DNA of 64,000 bases, taken from the NCBI GenBank assembly GCA_035319185.1, contig DATHDF010000035.1, positions 1 through 64,000 on the forward strand, given 5' to 3'. Numbering within the stretch: position 1 is the stretch's first letter; every line of letters begins with the position of its first letter. The notes beneath the pieces are model-generated. The model was not told the DNA's origin, did not search any database, and was given only the letters and a program-made list of their open reading frames with translations. A program made the translations under genes and the position numbers. Origin of the DNA: Fen-1308 sp035319185. GTDB taxonomy: Bacteria; Nitrospirota; Thermodesulfovibrionia; Thermodesulfovibrionales; Dissulfurispiraceae. This document shows, piece after piece, positions 23,568 through 32,029 of the stretch.

Positions 23568-25550
23568 TTGAACATACGTAAATTCATGAATTTCAGGAAT
23601 CTTCCGATTTTCTGGAAGATCAGCTCGTTGCCGATCATGGCTATGGGCATTACAATACTGGGGATGCTCTTCTTCCTGTTGCCCAAGGTTGACAGGATGA
23701 TACTATCGGAAAAACAGGCCGTGCCAAAGACGGCTGTAGAGACCGCCTACGGCATAGTTGAATATTACAGCAGCCTGGCTGACAGCGGCAAGATGGCCCA
23801 GGACAAGGCTCAGGAGGCGGCTAAGGACGCGGTGCGGGCAATGCACTTTGGTTCAAGCGATGACTATGTCTGGATAAATGACGCATCGTCCGTGATTGTC
23901 CATCCGAAAGCGGAGATTGAGGGCAGGCCGTTGTCCGAATTCTCCGATGCGAAGGGCTTCAATGTCTTTCAGGAAGCAACCTCCTTGACTCAGAAACAGG
24001 GAGAGGGTTTTATAACGTATCTCTGGAAAAAGGCCGGTGAGGCGGAACCGCAGGAAAAGATATCGTTTGTCAAGATGCAGAAAAAATGGGGATGGGTAAT
24101 AGGGTCGGGCATCTACAAGAAAAGCGCAACCCTTCATCTCTGGATAACCTCCATGGTGTTCCTCGCGGCAGTTTCCGCCCTGATCACGGCCCTTGCATTT
24201 CTCATAGGCGGCGGCCTTATAGCGCGGCCGGTCAAGCAATTCGAACAGAGATTGCACGAGCTGGCCGCGGGTAGCGGGGACCTGACAAAGCGGATCGAGT
24301 TCAGCGCGCAGGATGAGCTCGGCGCCTTTGCAAGGGACATCAATTCTATTGTTCACAATTTCGGCGAGAAGGTGGACGGCACGCTCGCAGCCTCGACTAA
24401 TATCGTCAATTCTGTTGAAGACCTTCGCGGCATAGCCAACAGAACAGCGAGCGGTGCAAAGACGCAGGCATCCCAGGCGTCACAGATCGCTGCTTCGGCT
24501 GAGGAAATGAGCCAGACCATAACGACAATTGCTCACAACGCCTCGGAGGCATCGCAGACTTCCCAGGAGGCGATGAAAACTGCGACTGCCGGCCAGGAGA
24601 TAACCGAAAATGCTATAAGTTCTATCTCTCACGTAAACACCTCAACCGTTGAGTTGTCCCAGATGATGGCAAGCCTGACTGAGAAGGCGCAGGAGATCGG
24701 GACGATCGTCACCGCGATCAAGGATATCGCCGATCAGACTAACCTTCTCGCGCTCAATGCGGCGATCGAAGCGGCACGGGCAGGCGAGCAAGGTAGAGGA
24801 TTTGCCGTTGTGGCCGACGAAGTGCGTAAACTGGCAGAACGGACATCGAGCGCTACTGAAGACATTACAGGCAAGATTTCCTCCATTCAAAATGAAATCG
24901 CCATGACAACGAGGTCCATGGACACGGCGACAGGAGAAGTAGAAAATGCTACAGGTCTGGTGAGAGAGGTGGGCAACGCCCTCCAGCAGATTGTCGAAGC
25001 ATCTCATAAAGTCAATTCCCAGGTCACTCAGATCGCCACAGCCGTGGAAGAGCAGTCGTCTGCGTCAGAGGAAGTGGCAATGAACATCGAAAAAACCAGC
25101 ATAATTTCCGGCGAGATTGAGCAGCACACACAGGAAATACTTCGTGGCTCTGGAGTTATCGTGGATGCGATTGACCAGCTCAGGATTGCAAGCGCGGGAT
25201 TCAGGACCGGCAAGAGCGGAAGTGTAGCAGTGGAGCTTGGCAGGGCCGATCTGAAAAACATGGTCAGCAAATTCGAGGCTTGCGCAGCCGGCTCTTTCAG
25301 ACTTGCTGCATCTTCTCTGCCGGATTACAGGTCCAGCCGTTTCGGTCTGTGGTATGAAAGCGCCAGGTCACAGTTCGCCGGCAAACCTGCATTCGCAGAT
25401 GTAGAACGCCTGAGCGAAAGGTTTCATGCGGCCGGTGCAGGCGTCGTGACACAAGTCAACGCTTCCGATACGCAAGGGGTCGAGAAGGCCCTTCAGGAAA
25501 TGCGTCTGGCAGCAGAAGCCATTTCCAGGAAACTGACGGAGCTGGCATAG
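23568..25550 (+). CDS. Methyl-accepting chemotaxis protein with single Cache domain and CZB-like tail
   Basis: About 660 residues. TM1 is near residues 20-39. A periplasmic single-Cache domain follows (AYGIVEYYSSLADSG through DDYVWINDASSVIVHPK to WGWVIGSGIYKK), then TM2, a HAMP (RPVKQFEQRLHELAAGSGDLTKRI), the signalling domain with EAARAGEQGRGFAVVADEVR, and a 90-residue C-terminal domain resembling CZB (SRFGLWYESA, FADVERLSERFH). Three of the four CZB zinc ligands appear replaced. The start is uncertain: TTG at 23568 behind GGGGGG, or ATG at 23586. The ligand is probably a small organic acid, as for other sCache_2 receptors (inference). No other chemotaxis genes are nearby. Confidence 0.9.
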   Translation: MNIRKFMNFRNLPIFWKISSLPIMAMGITILGMLFFLLPKVDRMILSEKQAVPKTAVETAYGIVEYYSSLADSGKMAQDKAQEAAKDAVRAMHFGSSDDYVWINDASSVIVHPKAEIEGRPLSEFSDAKGFNVFQEATSLTQKQGEGFITYLWKKAGEAEPQEKISFVKMQKKWGWVIGSGIYKKSATLHLWITSMVFLAAVSALITALAFLIGGGLIARPVKQFEQRLHELAAGSGDLTKRIEFSAQDELGAFARDINSIVHNFGEKVDGTLAASTNIVNSVEDLRGIANRTASGAKTQASQASQIAASAEEMSQTITTIAHNASEASQTSQEAMKTATAGQEITENAISSISHVNTSTVELSQMMASLTEKAQEIGTIVTAIKDIADQTNLLALNAAIEAARAGEQGRGFAVVADEVRKLAERTSSATEDITGKISSIQNEIAMTTRSMDTATGEVENATGLVREVGNALQQIVEASHKVNSQVTQIATAVEEQSSASEEVAMNIEKTSIISGEIEQHTQEILRGSGVIVDAIDQLRIASAGFRTGKSGSVAVELGRADLKNMVSKFEACAAGSFRLAASSLPDYRSSRFGLWYESARSQFAGKPAFADVERLSERFHAAGAGVVTQVNASDTQGVEKALQEMRLAAEAISRKLTELA

Positions 25551-25616
25551 CAACCATGGCAAGACAGGTCACGGTAAGTATCGGCCTATTTGCCATTTCG
25601 CCGTTGCGGCCTGTCT

Positions 25617-26285
25617 TCAGAAGCCTTCGAAACTGATCGCGCCGAAACATTCAGGCATATGAAAATTGAGCTTAGGCAGCGGCTGCCATGAAGCCCAATG
25701 GGGATGCGAGGTTTCATCGCCGCATTTGTAGAAATTCGCCGTCCATTCTCTGCCCGGCGAACCTCCAAGTGGTCGGGCATATTTTCCGAGCAGCGCGAAC
25801 GGAATAAAAAATTCCAGCGTCCATATTACCGGATCAACAATTTCAGGATCAACAACATACGGTAATGAGTGATGCACTGCAACAAGCCGCGCGTCATTTT
25901 CAGGGATGGATACGAACTCCCTGAACCCGTCCACCGTCCTCTCCGGGTCTGTTATGTAGCTGCAAAGAAATGTCCCGCCACAGCTGAACTCGAAATTGAA
26001 ATATCCCGGGTCGCGCCCCGGCTTAACAAAGAACTCCACGCAGCTGTCTTTGTACACGGAGTCGCCATAATGCGTCTGGATCGCACGGACATACCGGTCT
26101 TCAACCCTGAATATCCCGAAGAAACCGTTCCTGTTATAAAGAAGCCTCACCCACGTCCTGGGTCGATGATCGCTGCCTTCGGGCCTGAAGTGCAGCAGTT
26201 CCAGCGTCTCGGCTCGCAACCATGCCGGACTGTTCCATTCGCCGCTCATTTGCGGCAGCTGTTCTGTAAGCCTTACAAGATACAT
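25617..26285 (-). CDS. Carbohydrate-binding family 9-like protein
   Basis: 222-residue protein resembling the CBM9-like domain found at cytochrome and xylanase termini: LLYNRNGFFGIFRVEDRYVRA, SCVEFFVKP, GYFNFEFSCGGTFLCSY and TLEFFIPFALLGKY. It lacks a signal peptide and any enzyme domain, so it appears to be a free-standing cytoplasmic binding domain. The ligand is unknown. It is divergent from the ICMT-like methyltransferase gene, with 72 bases between starts, and convergent with the chemoreceptor. Confidence 0.75.
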   Translation of the reverse strand: MYLVRLTEQLPQMSGEWNSPAWLRAETLELLHFRPEGSDHRPRTWVRLLYNRNGFFGIFRVEDRYVRAIQTHYGDSVYKDSCVEFFVKPGRDPGYFNFEFSCGGTFLCSYITDPERTVDGFREFVSIPENDARLVAVHHSLPYVVDPEIVDPVIWTLEFFIPFALLGKYARPLGGSPGREWTANFYKCGDETSHPHWASWQPLPKLNFHMPECFGAISFEGF

Positions 26286-26357
26286 CGATCATTATAACCA
26301 ATAAACCGTGCTACATCATATTACGGTTTCGGCTTTCAAAACGATATACTTATCATC

Positions 26358-26939
26358 ATGAAACCTTTGGCAGCCCTTCTCACAGTGATGCTTTGGCCGA
26401 TCATCCCCATGTTCTGGATACCGGTGCACCTATTCAGCGGTACACTAAAGCGATTCGGAAGAATTACCTATGTCTTGACCTTCGCGGTCTGGCTGCCGGT
26501 AGTCTATGTTATCTTTATACACCGCAGTCTTATCTTTGATCACATCATTCACATGCCGGACTTTCTGTCTATGGCCGGGCTTCTCATGCTTGTGCTTGGA
26601 ACGCTGCTTCATATCTGGACCGGAGCGATCCTTTCACCCCGGAGTCTGATCGGCATCCCCGAAATCATTGCGCAAGAAGAGTCGCGCATGATTGACAAAG
26701 GTCCCTTCTCGGTCATACGACATCCGACATATCTGGCCCATACCATAATGTTTCTCGGCGTCTTTCTTTACACGGGATCGATAGCCGTAGGGATTGTAAC
26801 GCTGGCTGATTTCGCGGTCGTCAACGCGGTTATAATGCCGATCGAAGAACGTGAACTTTTGCGGCGCTTCGGCGATTCCTACCGCATATATATGCGCAAA
26901 GTGCCCCGGCTGGTCCCCCGCCGTCAAGCGCGGAAATAA
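26358..26939 (+). CDS. Isoprenylcysteine carboxyl methyltransferase-like membrane protein
   Basis: 193-residue polytopic membrane protein with about five helices. The conserved SAM-binding C-terminal motif is present: GPFSVIRHPTYLAH and EERELLRRFGDSYRIYMRKVPRLVPR. Bacterial ICMT/PEMT-like proteins methylate small lipids, isoprenoids or unknown substrates; true protein prenylation is absent in bacteria. It is convergent with endonuclease III, with 18 bases between stops. Confidence 0.88.
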   Translation: MKPLAALLTVMLWPIIPMFWIPVHLFSGTLKRFGRITYVLTFAVWLPVVYVIFIHRSLIFDHIIHMPDFLSMAGLLMLVLGTLLHIWTGAILSPRSLIGIPEIIAQEESRMIDKGPFSVIRHPTYLAHTIMFLGVFLYTGSIAVGIVTLADFAVVNAVIMPIEERELLRRFGDSYRIYMRKVPRLVPRRQARK

Positions 26940-26957
26940 CCGCTTGCTATAGCATAT

Positions 26958-27590
26958 TCAGATATCCTTCGACGGGCAGACATCTGACAAAACGCATTCA
27001 CTGTGCAGCGGCTTCTTTGCCTGGCAGATCTTCCGACCGTGAAAGATAAGAAGATGCGTGATGTTGCCCCACTCTTTCCGGGGGACGATCTCAATGAGAT
27101 CCTTTTCGATCCTGACCGGATCATCCTTCTCTGAAAGTCCCAGACGTCCTGAAAGGCGCATAACATGCGTATCAACGGCAATGCCGGCGCTGATGCCGTA
27201 GACATTATAAAGCACTATGTTTGCGGTCTTTCTCGCAACTCCCGGCAGACTGATCAGGTCTTCCATCGTCCGGGGTACCTCTCCCTTGAACCTTTCCATT
27301 ATAAGCCTTGCTGTATTTCGAATGTTCCTGGCCTTGTTCCTATAGAAATTCACTGAACTTACATCCTGTTCCAGTACAGCAGGATCTGCATTTGCGAACG
27401 CCTGCACATTCCTGTATTTCTTGAATAACCCCTCTGTCACCTTGTTTACATGGACATCCGTCGTCTGCGCTGATAGTATCGTAGCGACAAGCAGTTCAAA
27501 CGGGCTGTTAAAATTAAGTGCCGGTTTCAGAACTGGATACTCCTTTTTCAGTCTCCTGATGACAACTGCTACCAATTCCTTCCTGTCCAT
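26958..27590 (-). CDS. nth: Endonuclease III with one altered cluster ligand
   Basis: DNA glycosylase/AP lyase for oxidised pyrimidines. The start MDRKELVAVVIRRLKKEYP at 27590 is chosen; about 210 residues. The HhH LPGVARKTANIVL supplies the catalytic Lys and VDTHVMRL the catalytic Asp. The C-terminal 4Fe-4S site normally reads C-x6-C-x2-C-x5-C. Here it is C-x6-H-x2-C-x5-C (ICQAKKPLHSECVLSDVC), so the second ligand is His. Cluster assembly may be altered or replaced by a His-ligated form. It is downstream of gltB with its start 17 bases before the gltB stop on the same strand. Confidence 0.93.
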   Translation of the reverse strand: MDRKELVAVVIRRLKKEYPVLKPALNFNSPFELLVATILSAQTTDVHVNKVTEGLFKKYRNVQAFANADPAVLEQDVSSVNFYRNKARNIRNTARLIMERFKGEVPRTMEDLISLPGVARKTANIVLYNVYGISAGIAVDTHVMRLSGRLGLSEKDDPVRIEKDLIEIVPRKEWGNITHLLIFHGRKICQAKKPLHSECVLSDVCPSKDI

Positions 27591-27606
27591 TTTCACCTCG
27601 CATTTC

Positions 27607-30600
27607 TCAGGTATTGGGTAAAACCTTTCTGAACTGCCTGGCCTTCTCATCAAAATTTGCAAGCAGCGAGCCGGCCAGAGGACTGCCGGTACGGACCTGA
27701 TGTTCTTTCATCAGCTCCTTCAGCCGGAGCCTGTCGCCATTATCGAGCGGCAGTGACTTGACGTAGGCCGAATTCAGGCGGCTGTCAAGGCCACCGTTGC
27801 AATCCATCATGTAGATTACGCCGCCAGTCATGCCGGCGCCGACATTGATGCCTGTATCGCCCAGGACTGCGACTTCACCTCGTGTCATGTACTCGCAACA
27901 GTGCTGTCCCGCCCCCTCGACTACTGCTACCGCGCCGCTATTGCGCACGCCAAACCGCTCACCTGCAATACCGGCAGCATAAAAACTACCTCCAGTGGCA
28001 CCATAAAGCACCGTATTCCCGACAATAACCTGCCGGTGCGGATAACGGAGATGTTCATCCGGCCTTATCGCTATGACGCCACCGTGCATGCCCTTACCGG
28101 CGTAATCGTTTGCCTCGCCAATGAGTGTCAAGGACATGCCCTTGTGGTTGAAGGCGCCGAAGCTCTGCCCGGCTGTTCCCCTGAAGACAAGATTTACAGT
28201 ATCTGCAGAAAGGCCGTCTGCTCCGTATCTTTTAGCAATGAGATACGCCAGACGCGTCGGTACGCTGCGGTCGGTATTGCGGATATTGTATTCCATATTG
28301 CTCGTCTTTGCTTCGTCAATATAGCCCGAAAGATCTGCGGTCAATTTGTCGTTAAGCGAAGAACCCGGATTGTCATTCCTTTTTCCGGACCCCATGCGCG
28401 GGCCGGTTTCAGGAGGCGGCTGAAGCAACGGCGTAAGTCTCAGGCGGCGGGAGCCGGTAAAGCGATCGTCAGGCTCAATGACTACCAGATCGGTCCTCCC
28501 CACGATATCTGCAATGCTGCGGAACCCCATTTCTGCGAGGGCGGCCCTGACATCACGAGCCACCGCCCGGAAGTAGTCCATGACGCCTTCCGGAGTCCCT
28601 CTGAATTTGGCCCGCAAACGCTCATCCTGAGTCGCTATTCCTGTCGGGCAGGTATTCATATGACACTGGCGGGCCATAATGCATCCGGCCGCAACCATCG
28701 TTGCCGTGCCGAAGCCGTATTCCTCTGCCCCGAACAGGGCTGCCAGGATCACGTCTTTGCCTGTCCTTAGCCCGCCGTCAACTCTGAGGGTGACCCTGTC
28801 CCTCAGACCGTTTTCGATAAGAACGCGCTGAGTTTCGGAAAGGCCGATCTCCCAATAGTTGCCGACATTCTTGATAGACGTAATGGGCGAAGCCCCGGTA
28901 CCTCCCTCGTAACCGCTGATCTGGATTATATCGGCATAGGCCTTGGCAACCCCGGCGGCCACCGTCCCCACGCCCACTTCTGAAACAAGCTTAACGCAGA
29001 CCCTGGCTTCAGGGTTTGCCTGCTTCAGGTCATGGATGAGCTGGTTGAGGTCTTCAATCGAATAAATATCGTGATGAGGGGGAGGAGATATCAGAAGAGT
29101 TCCGGGTTTACAGTAGCGGAGCCGGGCTATATAGTCTGTGACCTTGCTCGACGGCAAGTGGCCGCCTTCTCCAGGCTTTGCGCCTTGGGCAACCTTGATC
29201 TCGATCTCCTTTGCCGATGCCAGATATGCTGGAGTCACTCCGAACCTGCCGGATGCTACTTGCTTGATAGCGCTGTTCCTTGACGTGCCGTAACGGGCAG
29301 GGTCTTCGCCGCCCTCTCCGCTGTTACTTCGCATTCCCAACCTGTTGCAAGCCTCTGCAATGGTCTCATGGGCTTCAGGCGAAAGCGAGCCTACTGACAT
29401 CGCCCCTGAAACAAACCTTGCAATAATCGATTCTTCAGTCTCTACATCCTCAACCGGAACAGGCTTTCCCGCGCGATATCCGAGGACATGCCTCGCATAT
29501 ACAGGTCTGCCCTCAGCAGCGGACGCAAATGACCGGTAGCCCTCAGCCTTTCCGAGCCGAACGAAACGGTTGAGCGCTGCAACTGTAGGAGAAGCCCATG
29601 CATGGTCTTCACCATCCTTGCGGTATTTGAGCGTCCCGCCGGCATCAACCAGGGGTTGGTCCGCAGAATATGCCGCATAATGCCTCTTGCGGACCGCTTC
29701 CTCTATCTCTTTGCGACCGTCTGCTTCCATGCTTGTCGGCAGCTGACCGAGGTATTCCTCGACAACCCCTTTGTTGAGGCAGATAATATCGAATAGCTGA
29801 GCACTATAATACGAATCAAGAGTAGAGATGCCGAGCCTGCCGAGCACCTTCAGCAGACCTTCCTCTATCGCCCTGCGGTAGTTGTCCATAGCCATTTCGA
29901 AGGGACGACTGATAATTTTGCGCGCGCATAAGTCCGACACAGTCCTCGGTATAAGCCACGGATGAACAGCGGCGGCTCCGAATCCGATGAGGCATGCAAT
30001 ATGATGGACATCGCGTGCCTCTCCGGTCTCCACAATTATACTCGCGCAATGACCGCAATTTTTGTTCAGAAGCTCCCGGAACACAGAGGATACCGCAAGC
30101 AGCGAAGGGATTGCGAAACTCTGCGCAGAGATATCGCAGTCCGTCAATATGAGGATCTCGGCCCCCTTGCTGACAGCATCAATAGCCGCATGGCGCAATG
30201 CAGCGATTGCCGCAGCCAGGCCGTCTTTAGCCGGGTCGTAAGTGATCGGTAGTCGTTTAACCGCAAAGCCGCTTCGGGACTCGATCTCCTGAAGGTCCCC
30301 CTCGAAAAGCAGGGGCGACTGTATGCAGTAGCGCCGGGCATGCCCTGCCGTCTCAGTCAGAAAGCTCATTCGCGGACCCAGATGCATCGCAAGTGACATG
30401 ACCATCTTCTCCCTGATAGGATCAATCGACGGATTGGTGATCTGGGAAAAGCGCTGTTTGAAATAGCGGAACAGCAGGGGCGGCTTTTCGGACAGCGGTG
30501 GAAGCGGAGTGTCATCGCCCATCGAAAATGTCATCTCAGCGCCGGTCTCGGCCATAGAAAAAAGCATGGCCTCCAGCTCTTCCTTCGTATAGCCGAAAAA

Positions 30601-31926
30601 TATCTGTGATTGCACCACTGGACTATTGTCCGATGGCGTCATGACTTCTTGCCTCTTATGGTTAACAAGAGAATCTTGCAACCACCGGCTGTATGGTTGT
30701 CTGACAGCAATCGCGGCCAGTATCTCGGCAGTTTCGCTGATCACACCGCTGCCTAGCCTGACGGCAATGGTATCGCCCGGCCCCAGGCGCCCCTTTTTTA
30801 TAATATGTCCGGCACCCATATCTATCATTCCGGCCTCAGAACCAGCAATCACCGTTCCTTCGTCCGTCAAGGCATATCTAAGAGGCCGCAGACCATTGCG
30901 GTCGAGATGGGCGCCGATAGTAGACCCATCGGTAAAAACAACCGCTGCGGGGCCGTCCCATGGGGTCATCATTAATGAAAAATAGTGCAGAAGGTCCTTC
31001 TGCTCAGAAGGCAAAGGGGCGTATTCCCAGGCGGGAGGAATGCAGAGATTGACGGCGAATTCAGGCGGATACCCGGAAAGAATGAGCAGCTCGACAATCC
31101 GGTCCAGCGATGCCGAGTCGCTCTCATGATCTGCAACCAGCGGCGAGATAACAGCACGCTCTTTTTCCCCAAATTCCTCCAGCACTATTTTCTCTAGCGC
31201 CCTGATGGCATTGCGATTGCCCTGAACAGTATTGATTTCACCATTGTGGGCAAGCACCCTGAAGGGCTGTGCCATCACCCACTCCGGCAGGGTGTTGGTG
31301 GAAAACCGCTGATGGAATATGCAGAAGGACGATTCGATATCCTCCTCCTGAAGATCGGGATAGAACCTGTCCAGCTGAGGGGCTACCAGCAGGCCTTTAT
31401 ACAGAAGCGTCCTGGATGATATATTGGACACGCAGACGTCGCTGCCGAACCTCTTCTCTATCTCCTTTCTCGAGAAGAAGAGTTTAATTTCTCTCTTGTT
31501 TTCCGCAACGTCTACGGTGTCAATCAGTAGCTGCCTGATCCTCGGTTTTGTAAGAAGGGCCGCCCTGCCGAGGGCATCGTCATCCGTCCTGACATCCAGC
31601 CATCCGATCGGCCTAAACCCGTATCCCTGCAGAACTTCTTCAATGCCGTCCTCCACGTTGCCATACAAAAAGAACGAGCCAACGGCCAGGTTGTCAACGT
31701 GCGATACCGAAATGCCGAATTCAGCGATCTTCCTCGAAAAAAAGCGCCGCGGGATCTCTATCAAGATGCCGGCACCATCTCCGGTCTTGCCGTCGGAGCC
31801 GACCGCGCCACGGTGAGTAAGATTTTTTACGGCCTCTATCCCCCACCTTACAATCTGATTGCTTCTCTTCCCATGGATGTTGCAAACAAAACCTACGCCG
31901 CAGCTGGATAGATAACGGTCGCGCAT
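27607..31926 (-). CDS. gltB: Glutamate synthase large subunit
   Basis: Transfers glutamine amide nitrogen to 2-oxoglutarate. 1,439 residues, close to the usual length. Cys9 of SSCGVGFVCNIHG is the likely Ntn glutaminase nucleophile after an eight-residue propeptide. The central and FMN-binding domains contain the 3Fe-4S motif CHMNTCPTGIATQ and GGTGASPITSIKNVG. The C-terminal beta-helix runs to residue 1439. No gltD (small subunit) is next to it; electrons may come from an unlinked GltD or ferredoxin. Putative promoter elements lie at 31957-31984 with a 16-base palindrome upstream at 31999-32014. Confidence 0.96.
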   Translation of the reverse strand: MRDRYLSSCGVGFVCNIHGKRSNQIVRWGIEAVKNLTHRGAVGSDGKTGDGAGILIEIPRRFFSRKIAEFGISVSHVDNLAVGSFFLYGNVEDGIEEVLQGYGFRPIGWLDVRTDDDALGRAALLTKPRIRQLLIDTVDVAENKREIKLFFSRKEIEKRFGSDVCVSNISSRTLLYKGLLVAPQLDRFYPDLQEEDIESSFCIFHQRFSTNTLPEWVMAQPFRVLAHNGEINTVQGNRNAIRALEKIVLEEFGEKERAVISPLVADHESDSASLDRIVELLILSGYPPEFAVNLCIPPAWEYAPLPSEQKDLLHYFSLMMTPWDGPAAVVFTDGSTIGAHLDRNGLRPLRYALTDEGTVIAGSEAGMIDMGAGHIIKKGRLGPGDTIAVRLGSGVISETAEILAAIAVRQPYSRWLQDSLVNHKRQEVMTPSDNSPVVQSQIFFGYTKEELEAMLFSMAETGAEMTFSMGDDTPLPPLSEKPPLLFRYFKQRFSQITNPSIDPIREKMVMSLAMHLGPRMSFLTETAGHARRYCIQSPLLFEGDLQEIESRSGFAVKRLPITYDPAKDGLAAAIAALRHAAIDAVSKGAEILILTDCDISAQSFAIPSLLAVSSVFRELLNKNCGHCASIIVETGEARDVHHIACLIGFGAAAVHPWLIPRTVSDLCARKIISRPFEMAMDNYRRAIEEGLLKVLGRLGISTLDSYYSAQLFDIICLNKGVVEEYLGQLPTSMEADGRKEIEEAVRKRHYAAYSADQPLVDAGGTLKYRKDGEDHAWASPTVAALNRFVRLGKAEGYRSFASAAEGRPVYARHVLGYRAGKPVPVEDVETEESIIARFVSGAMSVGSLSPEAHETIAEACNRLGMRSNSGEGGEDPARYGTSRNSAIKQVASGRFGVTPAYLASAKEIEIKVAQGAKPGEGGHLPSSKVTDYIARLRYCKPGTLLISPPPHHDIYSIEDLNQLIHDLKQANPEARVCVKLVSEVGVGTVAAGVAKAYADIIQISGYEGGTGASPITSIKNVGNYWEIGLSETQRVLIENGLRDRVTLRVDGGLRTGKDVILAALFGAEEYGFGTATMVAAGCIMARQCHMNTCPTGIATQDERLRAKFRGTPEGVMDYFRAVARDVRAALAEMGFRSIADIVGRTDLVVIEPDDRFTGSRRLRLTPLLQPPPETGPRMGSGKRNDNPGSSLNDKLTADLSGYIDEAKTSNMEYNIRNTDRSVPTRLAYLIAKRYGADGLSADTVNLVFRGTAGQSFGAFNHKGMSLTLIGEANDYAGKGMHGGVIAIRPDEHLRYPHRQVIVGNTVLYGATGGSFYAAGIAGERFGVRNSGAVAVVEGAGQHCCEYMTRGEVAVLGDTGINVGAGMTGGVIYMMDCNGGLDSRLNSAYVKSLPLDNGDRLRLKELMKEHQVRTGSPLAGSLLANFDEKARQFRKVLPNT

Positions 31927-31951
31927 TTACCTGCCTCAGTGATGGTAATTG

Positions 31952-32014
31952 ATACAATTGTATACTAATGTTTTAACGGATCAAAGGGAGACTGAGCGGT
32001 TCGGAATTCCGAAC
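31952..32014 (-). promoter_or_regulatory. Putative gltB promoter with two perfect palindromes
   Basis: On the reverse strand TTGATC (31984-31979) and TACAAT (31962-31957), 16 bases apart, form a plausible promoter. The 16-base perfect palindrome GTTCGGAATTCCGAAC (31999-32014) is centred near -57. ATACAATTGTAT (31952-31963) is a second perfect palindrome covering the -10. Confidence 0.5.
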
Positions 32015-32029
32015 ATCTTACGCTGGTGC

